From NCBI RefSeq assembly GCF_002019645.1, contig NZ_KV917374.1:1205452-1269451 (forward strand): 64,000 nt of DNA. Reading direction: 5' to 3'. This document shows, one piece after another, positions 1 to 8,377 of the stretch; the stretch's first letter is position 1, and each line of letters begins with the position of its first letter. This DNA is from Litchfieldia alkalitelluris. GTDB taxonomy: Bacteria > Bacillota > Bacilli > Bacillales > Bacillaceae_L. Made by a program: the position numbers and the translations under genes. A model generated the notes under the pieces. That model did not search any database. It had not been told where the DNA came from and worked only from the letters and a program-made list of their open reading frames with translations.

Positions 1-462
1 ATTTTTGGGGTTATTCCTAGCTTTTTTTTAACTGCTGCTAATATTATTGTGTTTGGTTTTTGGGAAGGCATGTTTTTAGCTTTCATCGGAGAAACATTAG
101 GGGCTATTATTGCTTTTTGGGTTTACAGAAAGGGATTTAAAAATATTGTTCAACAGAAGAACTCAAACAAGTTGCTAACAAAGTTGTTGTTAGTAAAAGG
201 AAGAGACGCCTTTTTCCTGGTGATTTTCCTTCGTTTTCTCCCTTTTGTCCCATCAGGTTTGGTTACATTTACGGCGGCGGTAGGAGCGGTAAGCGGATGG
301 ATATTTGTTATAGCAAGTTCCATAGGTAAAATGCCAGCACTCTTTATTGAAGGTTATTCTGTCTATCATGTGACAAATTGGACAACTGAAGGAAAATGGA
401 TATTGTCAATCATTGCTGTTGTCGGACTTGTTTTATTAGTTGTAAAATATCGAAGAAGATAA
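1..462 (+). CDS. TVP38/TMEM64 (DedA-like) family membrane protein, 5' truncated by window edge
   Basis: The reading frame is open from base 1, so the N-terminus lies outside the window; about 153 residues are visible. It shows the TVP38/TMEM64 (SNARE-associated, DedA-like) pattern: a hydrophobic segment with a Gly-Glu pair (IGETLG), an amphipathic stretch, then the family hallmark FLRFLPFVPSG, a Gly/Ala-rich membrane segment and a final transmembrane helix ending in a basic tail (KYRRR). Members are polytopic inner-membrane proteins linked to lipid scrambling or transport and envelope integrity; the substrate cannot be told here. The next gene starts 26 bases downstream with its own ribosome binding site, so the two are probably co-transcribed. 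Confidence 0.85.
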   Translation: MFGVIPSFFLTAANIIVFGFWEGMFLAFIGETLGAIIAFWVYRKGFKNIVQQKNSNKLLTKLLLVKGRDAFFLVIFLRFLPFVPSGLVTFTAAVGAVSGWIFVIASSIGKMPALFIEGYSVYHVTNWTTEGKWILSIIAVVGLVLLVVKYRRR

Positions 463-488
463 TTATCTTAATGTAAGGGGTAGAACAT

Positions 489-1109
489 ATGGAGAAAACG
501 GTTAAATTAGCAGTGAACGCTGGCATTGGGTTTGGAGCGAAGATTACTGCTCCACAATTAATTTCATTAGCAAAATATATAAAAGAAGATAGTGAAGTGG
601 AATTAACAACTTTTCAACAGTTATATATAGATGTACTTGAAAGCCAAATTGATGTTGTCAGGGAAGAATTCGAAAAAGTAGGCTTGAAGATTTATCCTGT
701 TGGTGCATATGTAAAAAGTTTACGTACTTGCGGATTCTGCAAAGGAGCAGAAGAAGAGGGAATGCCGGTTGCAATCGAGTTAAATAATCGAATTGCTGGA
801 AGAGAGGTACCATGGCCATTACGCCCAGCTTATACAGGTTGCCAAAATGCTTGTGGCGAACCGCTTGTTAATGATATTGGAGTAATTAAGGTGAAAGATC
901 ATTTTGATTTATATATTGGTGGAAAGGCAACTGGTGAAAATGCTAGAACTGCTCTGAAGTTAAGAGAAGGTCTAAGTGAACAAGAATTATATCAAACTAT
1001 CGAATTGCTTCTTGATGTGTATAAAGAAAACGGTAAGAGGCGAGAAGCGTTTTGGAAGTTTATTAGCCGCTTTGGATTTGATCAGTTACAAGAGGCAGTT
1101 TCTATATAA
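489..1109 (+). CDS. Small nitrite/sulfite reductase-like (siroheme / 4Fe-4S) protein
   Basis: A 206-residue protein with the half-domain layout of nitrite/sulfite reductases: an N-terminal ferredoxin-like part (residues 1-70) and a cofactor part with cysteines in RTCGFCKGA (about residues 80-86) and TGCQNACGEP (about 117-124). The second Cys-x3-Cys is the canonical siroheme/4Fe-4S signature; the first pair is C-x2-C rather than the usual C-x5-C, so cofactor content is uncertain. It is far shorter than assimilatory reductases and resembles the stand-alone small SiR-like proteins of Firmicutes, whose role is not established. An AAGGGG-type ribosome binding site precedes the ATG. It follows the TVP38 gene and ends at a convergent terminator. 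Confidence 0.7.
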   Translation: MEKTVKLAVNAGIGFGAKITAPQLISLAKYIKEDSEVELTTFQQLYIDVLESQIDVVREEFEKVGLKIYPVGAYVKSLRTCGFCKGAEEEGMPVAIELNNRIAGREVPWPLRPAYTGCQNACGEPLVNDIGVIKVKDHFDLYIGGKATGENARTALKLREGLSEQELYQTIELLLDVYKENGKRREAFWKFISRFGFDQLQEAVSI

Positions 1110-1113
1110 AACA

Positions 1114-1153
1114 GAAAGGCTCAGTTCATTCTAAGCCTTTCTTGCTCTTTTTT
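1114..1153. terminator. Convergent intrinsic terminator
   Basis: A perfect 8-bp stem (GAAAGGCT / AGCCTTTC, 1114-1121 with 1134-1141) is followed by a T-rich tract on the + strand. It ends the reductase-like gene; its right arm overlaps the 3' end of the opposing decayed gene. Confidence 0.75.
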
Positions 1154-1874
1154 TATAAAAAGCTATAAATGACAAGAAAAATAAGCAGATTCCGACCACT
1201 CCTGAAAAAAGAGGGTAGATTAACGGAAACAAAAGACTTGGATAACCTTGAGTAATATCAGAATAGTATCCCATCGACACCATTGAAGTGCCAGAAAAAT
1301 TAATGAGCTTCACACCTAGGTTATTCTCGTCTCTCTCAGAAAAGAGAAACTGCTCTTCCTCAAATGTCCCATCTTCAGCAATCGATATGATTTTCCACTT
1401 TCTTTCGTCCATTGGTTGGGCATCATCTGAAAGTCTCTGGATAATTTTGATTTGGTGTTTTCCTGTGGACCGGTCCTCAACAATCACTACATCGAGCCCA
1501 GAAAAATACCTATTGCCTCTATTTCGGTTAGATAATCAGATTTCGTCAGGTGTTGAGATTTCTTCATCGTTTAAAAGTAAATGGATTTTTACGATATCCC
1601 CCGGGGGAACAACTTCATCATCATCCCAACTAGTCAGTGGAGCCTTCTTTCCAGTTTGTTCTTCAACAATTTCAAAGGTTAAACCGTTCATAGTCAGTTT
1701 GTGAGTATCTAAAGTAGTTTCAAAGCCATGTTCATCTCGAAACGCATGATGGAATTCATAACGATCAGAAATTCGAGATTCCGTCCAATACTCTCGTGTC
1801 ATCATAAATAATGGACTAATTGATACACCTAATAAAAAAAAGGAAAGAGTAAATAAGATAATTGTTTTTTTCAC
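1131..1874 (-). pseudogene. Membrane-anchored hypothetical protein interrupted by one in-frame TGA
   Basis: On the minus strand one continuous frame runs from a GTG at 1874 to a TAG at 1131-1133, broken by a single TGA at 1536-1538 (plus-strand TCA). The parts before and after the stop are in the same frame. The 5' part (112 codons) begins with a hydrophobic signal/anchor segment; the sequence after the stop (LSNRNRGNRYFSGLDVV and onward) runs into a 3' part ending in a second transmembrane helix and a basic tail. Intact, it would be about 247 residues with an extracytoplasmic domain between two membrane anchors. I do not recognise the family. A CGA or TGG codon mutated to TGA is the simplest explanation. 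Confidence 0.65.
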
Positions 1875-2041
1875 GGTAGCCCCAAATGTTTCGTATTATA
1901 TCAATTTACCTCTTATTAAATTTTAACATAACAATTAATAAGGTTTTAATTTAATAGATTCGTGCAAACATAAAGTTAATTACCATAAAGAGTGACAGAT
2001 GATATATATTTGGGAGATAATTTTATGACTGCTTTTTTAAT

Positions 2042-2070
2042 TTGAAATGTCACTTGTTTTAAGGTAAAAT
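2042..2070 (+). promoter_or_regulatory. Putative sigma-A promoter of the arsR-type gene
   Basis: TTGAAA (2042-2047) and TAAAAT (2065-2070) are separated by 17 bases and lie 46 bases upstream of the chosen start. This is a pattern match only; no clear ArsR inverted repeat was found next to it. Confidence 0.4.
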
Positions 2071-2115
2071 AATATTAATCAAAAAAAATAGATGTAAAGA
2101 AACGTGGTGAAAGAG

Positions 2116-2469
2116 ATGAATAACAATGTAACAATTTCATTAACAGACGTTTCACTTGAATCAACATTTGAAAAATACGAAGCAAAATTTAAAGCGTTGG
2201 CAGATAAAAAAAGATTAAGAATTATGAATGAGATTGTTCAGCGTGGTAATGTGTGTGTATGTGATTTATGCGAAATTATGGATTTGCCACAATCAAAGCT
2301 TTCATATCATTTGAAAATATTATTAGATGCGAACTTAATTTCAAAGGTAACCAAGGGAACTTGGAGTTATTATGAATTAAATCCAAAGGAAGTTAACAAC
2401 CTTTTGTCAGAAGAATTATGTTGTTTGTTTAGAGCGGATGATACTACACCAAAAGATGGGTGTTGCTAA
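2116..2469 (+). CDS. ArsR/SmtB-family metal(loid)-responsive repressor
   Basis: A 117-residue winged-helix repressor. The recognition region (LPQSKLSYHLKILLDANLIS) and wing are typical of ArsR/SmtB. The Cys-Val-Cys motif just before it (C47, C49, with C52 beyond) is the alpha-3 arsenic(III)/antimonite type inducer site; extra cysteines (CC near residue 95 and a terminal CC) could add ligands. I chose ATG 2116, five codons inside the longest frame, because a GGTGA ribosome binding site sits six bases upstream. No arsenical efflux or reductase gene adjoins it, so its target may lie elsewhere or it may control only itself. It is monocistronic, ending at a strong terminator. Confidence 0.85.
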   Translation: MNNNVTISLTDVSLESTFEKYEAKFKALADKKRLRIMNEIVQRGNVCVCDLCEIMDLPQSKLSYHLKILLDANLISKVTKGTWSYYELNPKEVNNLLSEELCCLFRADDTTPKDGCC

Positions 2470-2470
2470 A

Positions 2471-2507
2471 GATAGAAAAGTCATTAAGATTTTTCTATCT
2501 TTTTTTA
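2471..2507 (+). terminator. Intrinsic terminator after the arsR-type gene
   Basis: A perfect 9-bp stem (GATAGAAAA / TTTTCTATC) with an 11-base loop, followed by eight T residues, begins one base after the stop codon. Confidence 0.85.
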
Positions 2508-2513
2508 TTTGTT

Positions 2514-3321
2514 TTATCTTATAACTGCACAAATTAAACCAAAATAAGTAGGCGCCTCATAGGAGAGAAATTTGATTTGTCTTTCATCCTTCGGAATAGC
2601 TCCAGCTAAAAAATTAATGATTGCCAGATTCCGTCAGGCTTTGCTTGATCGATAAAAATAGGATCAAAGTTTGCTAAAGTCTCTAAGTTATTTTTTTTGA
2701 TGAGGTCAACTACTTGTTCATCTAACTTTTTAGCTGATTCATGAAAGCCATAGGGGCCAGTTTCATCATGTGTATGTGACCAGTCACAGCTCGCAATCAA
2801 ACCTATTCTTTTGTTAGAAACCCGAACGGCTTGTTTAATCGCTTGGCCAAAAGACAGATGTTGCTCAAAGCTCAAATTTCTAGAAGGAGTGATAACGACA
2901 ATTGGAACGTTAGGCATAAAGCTTAATGGGACAATAGCTCCCCAATCCAAAGGAAGGCAAGAATACGGACCAGCTGCTGTTCCAAAGTTAATTGTCCCTA
3001 CAGGCAGATCATTCTCCAACGCTTGATCAGCAATAAGTCCTGCAAGCTCTCGATCAACCGCTCGTTCCATGGAATATGCTTGATCATTCTCACATACTTC
3101 TCCTACCATCGCTCGGAGTCAACGACACAGAATTGTCCGTTTATTTTTGTCCCATGAGGGGTAAGTAAGATGATAGAATCAACACCTGAATCACTCATAC
3201 TTTTACCAAGCTGTCCCATACTTTTTCTCGTTGTCTCCATACGAGAAGGAATCCCACCAGCCAGCTCTGGAATAATTTCACCACCATGCGGGACAATACA
3301 AGCAAAATCAAATGAATTCAT
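2514..3321 (-). pseudogene. Class III extradiol dioxygenase-like (LigB/MEMO fold) gene with two frameshifts
   Basis: Three pieces in different frames make one protein. Piece 1 starts at ATG 3321 behind an AAAGGAG site and carries the fold's first motif (CIVPHGGEIIPE) and LLTPHGTKI. Near 3105-3112 the frame breaks and resumes as MVGEVCEND..., continuing through GTAAGPYSCLPLDWG and ASCDWSHTHDE. A second break, in the A/T homopolymer near 2607-2613, is followed by LAGAIPKDERQIKFLSYEAP and ends at TAA 2514-2516, the typical C-terminus of this family. Corrected length is about 268 residues. Both breaks are single-base indels, so either the gene is recently inactivated or the assembly has errors. 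Members are non-heme iron or related enzymes; the substrate is unknown. Confidence 0.75.
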
Positions 3322-3465
3322 TTAATTCACTCCTTTTATTCGGGTTAAGATGAATTCGATATATAACAAATAGATACCTGCAAGCAGGAGGATTTTTATA
3401 TCAGGATAGACATCCAAGCGAATGAGTATTAGCCCATGGAAGACGAAAATGTTTATCACTATGTG

Positions 3466-3610
3466 TGGAATGAGCGGAGAGCCACCTGACTCCTGCGGGA
3501 TATAGCGGTCCTCGTGGAGCTCAGGAAGCGATGAGGAGGCTCACGGGCCGCCCCGCGGAAAGCAAGTGGATTGCAGCGAATGGAGCTCCCAATCTAAGTT
3601 ATTTTCAATG
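3466..3610 (+). repeat. GC-rich dispersed intergenic repeat, copy A
   Basis: The 400-base gap between 3322 and 3727 is mostly this element. It runs from TGGAATGAGCGGAGAGC through ACTCCTGCGGGATA, GAGGAGGCTCACGG and CCCGCGGAAAGCAAGTGGA to CTAAGTTATTTTCAATG. The same ordered blocks recur near 10.4, 28.9, 38.1 and 60.3 kb. It stands out by its high GC in an AT-rich background and contains no gene. Confidence 0.8.
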
Positions 3611-3681
3611 TAAAATATAAGAATGACAAACAATATTCACATTTGTAAAAAATAAAAATTAAATAAAAGATTAACTCTTTA

Positions 3682-3700
3682 CATACAGTAGGGGGGTATG
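3682..3700 (+). promoter_or_regulatory. CsoR-type copper operator upstream of csoR-copZ
   Basis: CATACAGTAGGGGGGTATG is a GC-core pseudo-palindrome of the CsoR operator type, 27 bases before the csoR start. A near copy in reverse orientation lies upstream of copA (4351-4368). Copper binding to CsoR would release the repressor and turn on the operon. Confidence 0.8.
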
Positions 3701-3727
3701 GTAAATTTTATGTAGGAGGGGATGGGA

Positions 3728-4069
3728 ATGAGTGAAAACCCTACTTTAAATGAAGAGCTTACAGAAGATTGTTGCTCTCCCCAAGGTGAAAGAAAAAGTC
3801 ATCATTCAGATAATACCAAAAAGAACCTGGTGAGTCGTTTAAACCGAATTGAGGGTCAAATTCGCGGTGTCAAAGGTCTTATTGAAAAGGACACTTACTG
3901 TGATGATGTAATCACCCAAATATCGGCAATTCAATCAGCATTGAACAGTGTGAGTAAAATATTACTCGAAGGACACTTGAAAAGCTGTGTCTTAGAACGT
4001 ATTCAAGAGGGCGATTTAGAAGTATTAGATGAAGTATTAACTACAGTTCATAAATTAATGAAAAAATAG
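3728..4069 (+). CDS. csoR: Copper-sensing transcriptional repressor CsoR
   Basis: A 113-residue all-helical DUF156 repressor. The Cu(I) ligand set is complete: C58, H83 and C87, with the exact family spacing (25 and 4), plus the upstream RLNRIEGQIRGV helix. This separates it from the FrmR and RcnR groups. The N-terminal tail holds a Cys-Cys and a His-His pair that are not part of the core fold. ATG 3728 is preferred to ATG 3722 because the AGGAGG sequence ends only two or three bases before the latter. It is followed 19 bases later by copZ. It most likely represses both its own operon and copA through the two operators. Confidence 0.93.
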   Translation: MSENPTLNEELTEDCCSPQGERKSHHSDNTKKNLVSRLNRIEGQIRGVKGLIEKDTYCDDVITQISAIQSALNSVSKILLEGHLKSCVLERIQEGDLEVLDEVLTTVHKLMKK

Positions 4070-4088
4070 AAAAGGAAGTGTTTTTTAA

Positions 4089-4295
4089 ATGGAACAAATC
4101 ACGCTAAATGTTAAAGGAATGTCTTGCGGACATTGTGTGAAGGCAGTAGAAGGTAGTGTTGGTGAATTAGCAGGAGTTAGCACGGTTAGTGTTAATCTGA
4201 ACGAAGGGAAAGTAGATGTATCATTTGATCCAGCTGCAGTATCTGTTGAAAAAATTAAAGAAACAATCGATGATCAAGGTTACGACGTAGAATAA
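4089..4295 (+). CDS. copZ: Copper chaperone CopZ
   Basis: A 68-residue single heavy-metal-associated domain (beta-alpha-beta-beta-alpha-beta) with the copper-binding loop GMSCGHC (C13, C16). It carries cytosolic Cu(I) and passes it to the N-terminal domains of CopA. It lies between csoR and copA and is expressed from the csoR promoter. A stem-loop follows, so copA has its own start. Confidence 0.93.
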   Translation: MEQITLNVKGMSCGHCVKAVEGSVGELAGVSTVSVNLNEGKVDVSFDPAAVSVEKIKETIDDQGYDVE

Positions 4296-4312
4296 TTTTT
4301 AAGTAATAACAA

Positions 4313-4342
4313 CGTGCTACTTGCTAGCACGCTTTATTTTAG
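4313..4342 (+). terminator. Stem-loop between copZ and copA
   Basis: A perfect 7-bp stem (CGTGCTA / TAGCACG, 4313-4331) with a 5-base loop, followed by a moderate T-rich tract. It may end or attenuate the csoR-copZ transcript. Confidence 0.55.
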
Positions 4343-4350
4343 AAATAAAT

Positions 4351-4368
4351 ATACCCCTATACAGTATG
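4351..4368 (-). promoter_or_regulatory. Second CsoR-type operator, upstream of copA
   Basis: ATACCCCTATACAGTATG; its reverse complement matches the csoR operator at 16 of 18 positions. It lies 17 bases before the copA start, so copA can be induced by copper independently of the csoR promoter. Confidence 0.75.
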
Positions 4369-4384
4369 TTTGGAGGGATTCGTA

Positions 4385-6802
4385 ATGGGTAATCTTAGTA
4401 AAGAAACGACTTTACAGATATCAGGAATGACATGTGCTGCATGCGCAAACCGGATTGAGAAAGGCTTAAAGAAAATACAAGGTGTTGAAGAGGCATCGGT
4501 TAATCTTGCTCTTGAAAAAGGCACGATTAAATTTAACCCTGAAGCGACGAATGTAAAAGCTTTTGAAGATAAAATTGAAGCATTAGGCTTTGTGGTCATA
4601 CATGAGAAACAAGAATTTTCAATTACCGGTATGACTTGTGCTGCATGTTCTACTAGAATCGAAAAAGGTTTAAATAAATTAGATGGAGTCGCAGAAGCTA
4701 CTGTAAATTTAGCATTAGAAACAGCCTCTGTTGAATATAATCCAGCGATCGTTTCAGTATCCGATATTATAACTAAAGTAGATAAGCTAGGATATGGTGC
4801 AAAGATAAAAAGCGAAAATATTGAAGAACAAATCGATCATAAAGCAAAGGAAGTTGAGACTCAAACAGGTAAATTCTTATTTTCAGCGATTTTATCATTG
4901 CCACTTTTATGGGCAATGGTAGGGCACTTTGAGTTTACACGCTTCCTATATGTACCTGATATGTTCATGAATCCATGGGTACAGCTTGCCTTAGCAACAC
5001 CTGTTCAATTTATCATTGGAAAACAATTTTATGTAGGAGCTTATAAGGCACTACGAAATGGCAGTGCCAATATGGATGTCCTAGTTGCGTTAGGTACATC
5101 AGCTGCCTATTTTTATAGTCTGTTTTTATCATTCGCTTCAATTGGATCCAATGCCCATATGGTTGAATTATATTATGAGACAAGTGCGATTTTAATCACA
5201 TTAATCATTCTTGGAAAGCTATTTGAAGCTCGCGCGAAGGGTAGATCTTCAGAAGCGATTAAGAAGCTAATGAATCTTCAAGCAAAAACAGCTACCGTTG
5301 TGAGGGATGGAGTTGAACAAAATATCCCTCTTGAAGAGGTGCAAGTAGCAGATATCGTTTATGTAAAGCCTGGTGAAAAAGTACCCGTTGATGGAGAGAT
5401 TGTTGAAGGGAAATCTGCTCTAGATGAATCTATGTTAACAGGTGAAAGTGTTCCTGTAGATAAGGAAATTGGAGATACAGTTATTGGTGCAACAATTAAT
5501 AAAAATGGCTTCTTGAAAATTAAAGCGACAAAAGTTGGTCGCGATACAGCTTTGGCTCAAATCATTAAGGTGGTAGAGGAAGCACAAGGTTCCAAAGCAC
5601 CAATTCAGCGCTTAGCGGATCAAATTTCAGGGGTTTTTGTACCAATCGTTGTTGGTATTGCGATTGTCACATTTTTAGTTTGGTTTTTAATGGTTGATCA
5701 AGGAAATTTTGCAGGTGCACTTGAAAAAATGATTGCTGTGTTAGTTATTGCTTGTCCCTGTGCATTAGGATTAGCTACACCAACATCAATCATGGCAGGA
5801 TCAGGGCGGGCAGCTGAGTTTGGTGTATTATTTAAAGGTGGAGAACATCTTGAAATGACCCACCGTATAACAACAGTTATTCTTGATAAAACTGGTACTG
5901 TTACAAATGGAAAACCGGTTTTAACCGATATTCTTTTACAAGATTCAGCACGTGAAGAAGAATTATTAGGATTGATTGGGGCTGCAGAAAAACAATCAGA
6001 GCATCCTCTCGCACAATCAATTGTTCAAGGCTTAAAGGAGAAGGGAATTACGTTTCCGGAAGTATCTGCATTTGAAGCGATACCTGGATTTGGTGTAAAA
6101 GCAACAGTTGCGGAGCAAGAGTTGTTAATTGGCACAAGAAAACTAATGTTTAAAAATGATATCGATTTTACTGATAGTCTTGCAACAATGGAAGAGTTAG
6201 AGAATGAAGGAAAAACAGCGATGCTCGTTGCTCTTAATGGAAAATATGCAGGTATAGTTGCCGTAGCTGATACCATTAAGGAAACATCAAAAGAAGCTGT
6301 TAAACGATTAAAAGGGCTAGGACTAGAGGTTGTTATGATTACTGGTGACAACCAACGTACAGCAAATGCGATTGGAAAGCAAGCAGGAATTGAACATGTC
6401 GTAGCGGAAGTACTACCTGAGGGAAAAGCTGAGGCCGTAAAAGAATTCCAAAAGAATGGAAAGAAAGTAGCAATGGTTGGCGATGGTATTAATGATGCAC
6501 CTGCTCTCGCGACAGCTGACATTGGTATGGCAATTGGAACAGGAACAGATGTTGCGATGGAAGCGGCTGATATTACACTTATACGAGGAGATTTAAATAG
6601 TATTGCTGATGCCATTTTTATGAGTAAAAGAACCATCCGTAACATTAAACAAAATCTATTCTGGGCGTTTGCTTATAACACATTAGGCATACCTGTAGCA
6701 GCCCTTGGGTTCTTAGCACCATGGCTTGCAGGAGCAGCAATGGCATTTAGTTCAGTGTCAGTAGTGCTAAATGCATTACGATTGCAACGAGTAAAATTAT
6801 AA
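4385..6802 (+). CDS. copA: Copper-exporting P1B-type ATPase CopA
   Basis: An 805-residue Cu(I) export ATPase. Two N-terminal metal-binding domains each carry GMTCAAC (near residues 15-20 and 82-88). They are followed by paired membrane helices, the actuator loop (LTGES), the intramembrane CPC motif (about 455-457), the phosphorylation site DKTGT (about 500), SEHPLA (about 538), MITGDN and GDGINDAP (about 698), then the last two helices. All catalytic elements are present. The start is ATG 4385, seven bases after GGAGGGA; the TTG at 4370 lies before that site. It pumps copper out of the cytosol, loaded by CopZ, under CsoR control. A His-rich anchored protein follows 60 bases downstream, probably in the same transcript. 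Confidence 0.96.
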   Translation: MGNLSKETTLQISGMTCAACANRIEKGLKKIQGVEEASVNLALEKGTIKFNPEATNVKAFEDKIEALGFVVIHEKQEFSITGMTCAACSTRIEKGLNKLDGVAEATVNLALETASVEYNPAIVSVSDIITKVDKLGYGAKIKSENIEEQIDHKAKEVETQTGKFLFSAILSLPLLWAMVGHFEFTRFLYVPDMFMNPWVQLALATPVQFIIGKQFYVGAYKALRNGSANMDVLVALGTSAAYFYSLFLSFASIGSNAHMVELYYETSAILITLIILGKLFEARAKGRSSEAIKKLMNLQAKTATVVRDGVEQNIPLEEVQVADIVYVKPGEKVPVDGEIVEGKSALDESMLTGESVPVDKEIGDTVIGATINKNGFLKIKATKVGRDTALAQIIKVVEEAQGSKAPIQRLADQISGVFVPIVVGIAIVTFLVWFLMVDQGNFAGALEKMIAVLVIACPCALGLATPTSIMAGSGRAAEFGVLFKGGEHLEMTHRITTVILDKTGTVTNGKPVLTDILLQDSAREEELLGLIGAAEKQSEHPLAQSIVQGLKEKGITFPEVSAFEAIPGFGVKATVAEQELLIGTRKLMFKNDIDFTDSLATMEELENEGKTAMLVALNGKYAGIVAVADTIKETSKEAVKRLKGLGLEVVMITGDNQRTANAIGKQAGIEHVVAEVLPEGKAEAVKEFQKNGKKVAMVGDGINDAPALATADIGMAIGTGTDVAMEAADITLIRGDLNSIADAIFMSKRTIRNIKQNLFWAFAYNTLGIPVAALGFLAPWLAGAAMAFSSVSVVLNALRLQRVKL

Positions 6803-6862
6803 TATTTAAACCATTCGCCCATTACCCTGGGACGGGAATAGATACGGAAGGGAGAATTGCTC

Positions 6863-7726
6863 ATGAAAAAATGGATTAGCTGGGCGGTTGTTTACCTAGT
6901 TATAGTAATTGCTGGATATAATATTTACGATTTAGTTACACGTGGTAATGATAATAGTGCTGAAATGGTAGAAACCGATACTGAGCATGGACATAGTGAT
7001 CAAAAAGATGCACATGGTGAACATGATGATCATGGTGAACATGATGATCATGGTGAACATGGTGAACATGGTACAACAACCGAAGGTGAAAGTGAAGTTG
7101 ACGTACAGCTAAGGGTGACTGGAAAAGGGTTAAATATATATTTAACTGATTTGAGTGGAAACCCGATTGAAGACTTAGAGGTCAATCATGAAAAGCTATT
7201 ACACTTAATTGTCGTTGATGAGCATCTAGACAACTATTATCACTTACATCCATCTCAAATCGATGTTGGTGTTTTTCAAACAGATATTGATTTGCCAGAT
7301 GGAGCTTATAAAGCGTTTATTGATATTCTTCCGGTAGATCATCAATATCAGGTCACACCAATTAGCTTTGAGATAGGTGAAGTTGAAGATGCACATGAAC
7401 ATGGGCATTTAACAGTTGATACTGAATTAACAAAGGTGATAGACGGTAAAACTGCCACCCTTGAATTGAGTTCAATGAACGCTGGGGAACCAATAACGCT
7501 TACTTTCACACTACCAGATGTCACAATTGAACCATATCTTGGTGCAATGGGGCATGTTGTCATACTAGATGAAGAAGCAGAAAATTACCTTCATGTTCAT
7601 CCTCTAAATGATGAAGAACCTATTTTTGAAACCAGCTTTGATAAACCTGGCATTTATAAAATATGGGCTGAATTCCAAATAGAAGGGGAAGTTTATGTAT
7701 TCCCATACACAATAGAAATAGAATAA
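6863..7726 (+). CDS. Membrane-anchored His-rich protein with duplicated H-x-H domains, probable copper-binding accessory
   Basis: A 287-residue protein: N-terminal signal/anchor helix (residues 3-21), then a low-complexity His/Asp/Glu linker (about 35-72) built from tandem HGEHDD units, then two related beta-rich domains. Each domain holds a His-rich core: DEHLDNYYHLHP in the first and DEEAENYLHVHP in the second, so the module is an internal duplication. The start is ATG 6863, eight bases after GAAGGGAG. Position directly after copA suggests capture or buffering of metal outside the membrane, but this is inference; the family's biochemical role is not known to me. It ends at a strong terminator. 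Confidence 0.7.
   Translation: MKKWISWAVVYLVIVIAGYNIYDLVTRGNDNSAEMVETDTEHGHSDQKDAHGEHDDHGEHDDHGEHGEHGTTTEGESEVDVQLRVTGKGLNIYLTDLSGNPIEDLEVNHEKLLHLIVVDEHLDNYYHLHPSQIDVGVFQTDIDLPDGAYKAFIDILPVDHQYQVTPISFEIGEVEDAHEHGHLTVDTELTKVIDGKTATLELSSMNAGEPITLTFTLPDVTIEPYLGAMGHVVILDEEAENYLHVHPLNDEEPIFETSFDKPGIYKIWAEFQIEGEVYVFPYTIEIE
7013..7071 (+). repeat. In-frame tandem repeat coding HGEHDD units
   Basis: An 18-base unit CATGGTGAACATGATGAT occurs twice exactly and then in part. Repeat number sets the length of the His-rich linker, and slippage here would change it in multiples of six residues. Confidence 0.85.
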
Positions 7727-7736
7727 AATATACGCT

Positions 7737-7785
7737 AGCTCTCTTGGTTTCCAGCTTATATATGGGGAATACCAGAGAGCTTTCT
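7737..7785 (+). terminator. Intrinsic terminator of the copper operon
   Basis: AGCTCTCTTGGT (7737-7748) pairs with ACCAGAGAGCT (7771-7781), followed by a short T-rich stretch. Confidence 0.7.
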
Positions 7786-7892
7786 ATTTGTTTGGATTAC
7801 CAATAACTCTCAAAATTCTACTAGTGTATTCTTACTAGCTAATGTAATCTGAATATAGGGTATTTTTCATCATGTTAGAAAAGAGGAGATTT

Positions 7893-8366
7893 ATGAACAT
7901 TAGTCTTACAAAAGCGACAATTAAAGAAAAACTAATTTTTGAACGGCTATTTGAACTTTATGTGTACGAGTTTAGTAAGTACATTGAATCCATTCAAATA
8001 CGAGAAGATGGCACATACGGTTTTGATAAATTGAATAATTATTTTACCGACTCAAAGTATCATTGTTATCTAGTGAAAGTAGATAACCTCCTTGCAGGTT
8101 TTGCGATAGTAAAAGAGAATAATCAAAACCAACAGAGTTTCTTTTCAATAGATGAATTTTTTATTGTGAAAAAAGGAAAAGGTATTGGAACATTTGTTGC
8201 ACATCAGTTGTTTAACCAATTTAAAGGAACTTGGATCATTACACAATCTAAAAATAACTATCCAGCACAGGCTTTTTGGAGAAAAACCATTACAGAATAT
8301 ACTAATAATAGTCATAGTGAACACTATGATCAAGCAAGAAGGTCCGTTCAGGAATTTGTTAGTTGA
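7893..8366 (+). CDS. GNAT-family N-acetyltransferase
   Basis: A 157-residue protein. The central strands and the acetyl-CoA pyrophosphate loop (FIVKKGKGIGTFVAHQLF, about residues 93-110) follow the GNAT pattern Q/R-x-x-G-x-G/A, and the C-terminal NNYPAQAFWRK matches the conserved N-x-A-x-x-(F/W) region. I chose ATG 7893 because GAGGAG lies just upstream; ATG 7872 has no such site. The substrate is unknown. It is a single gene between two terminators. Confidence 0.75.
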   Translation: MNISLTKATIKEKLIFERLFELYVYEFSKYIESIQIREDGTYGFDKLNNYFTDSKYHCYLVKVDNLLAGFAIVKENNQNQQSFFSIDEFFIVKKGKGIGTFVAHQLFNQFKGTWIITQSKNNYPAQAFWRKTITEYTNNSHSEHYDQARRSVQEFVS

Positions 8367-8377
8367 ATAATATAGAT

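Noticed and set aside
1536-1538. In-frame TGA considered as a selenocysteine codon
   Set aside because: No SECIS-like hairpin was evident just downstream and selenoproteins are not expected for such a membrane protein; a nonsense mutation is simpler.
6025-6645. 206-codon frame on the strand opposite copA
   Set aside because: Antisense shadow of a well-supported ATPase gene; no ribosome binding site and low-complexity Ser/Ile-rich product.
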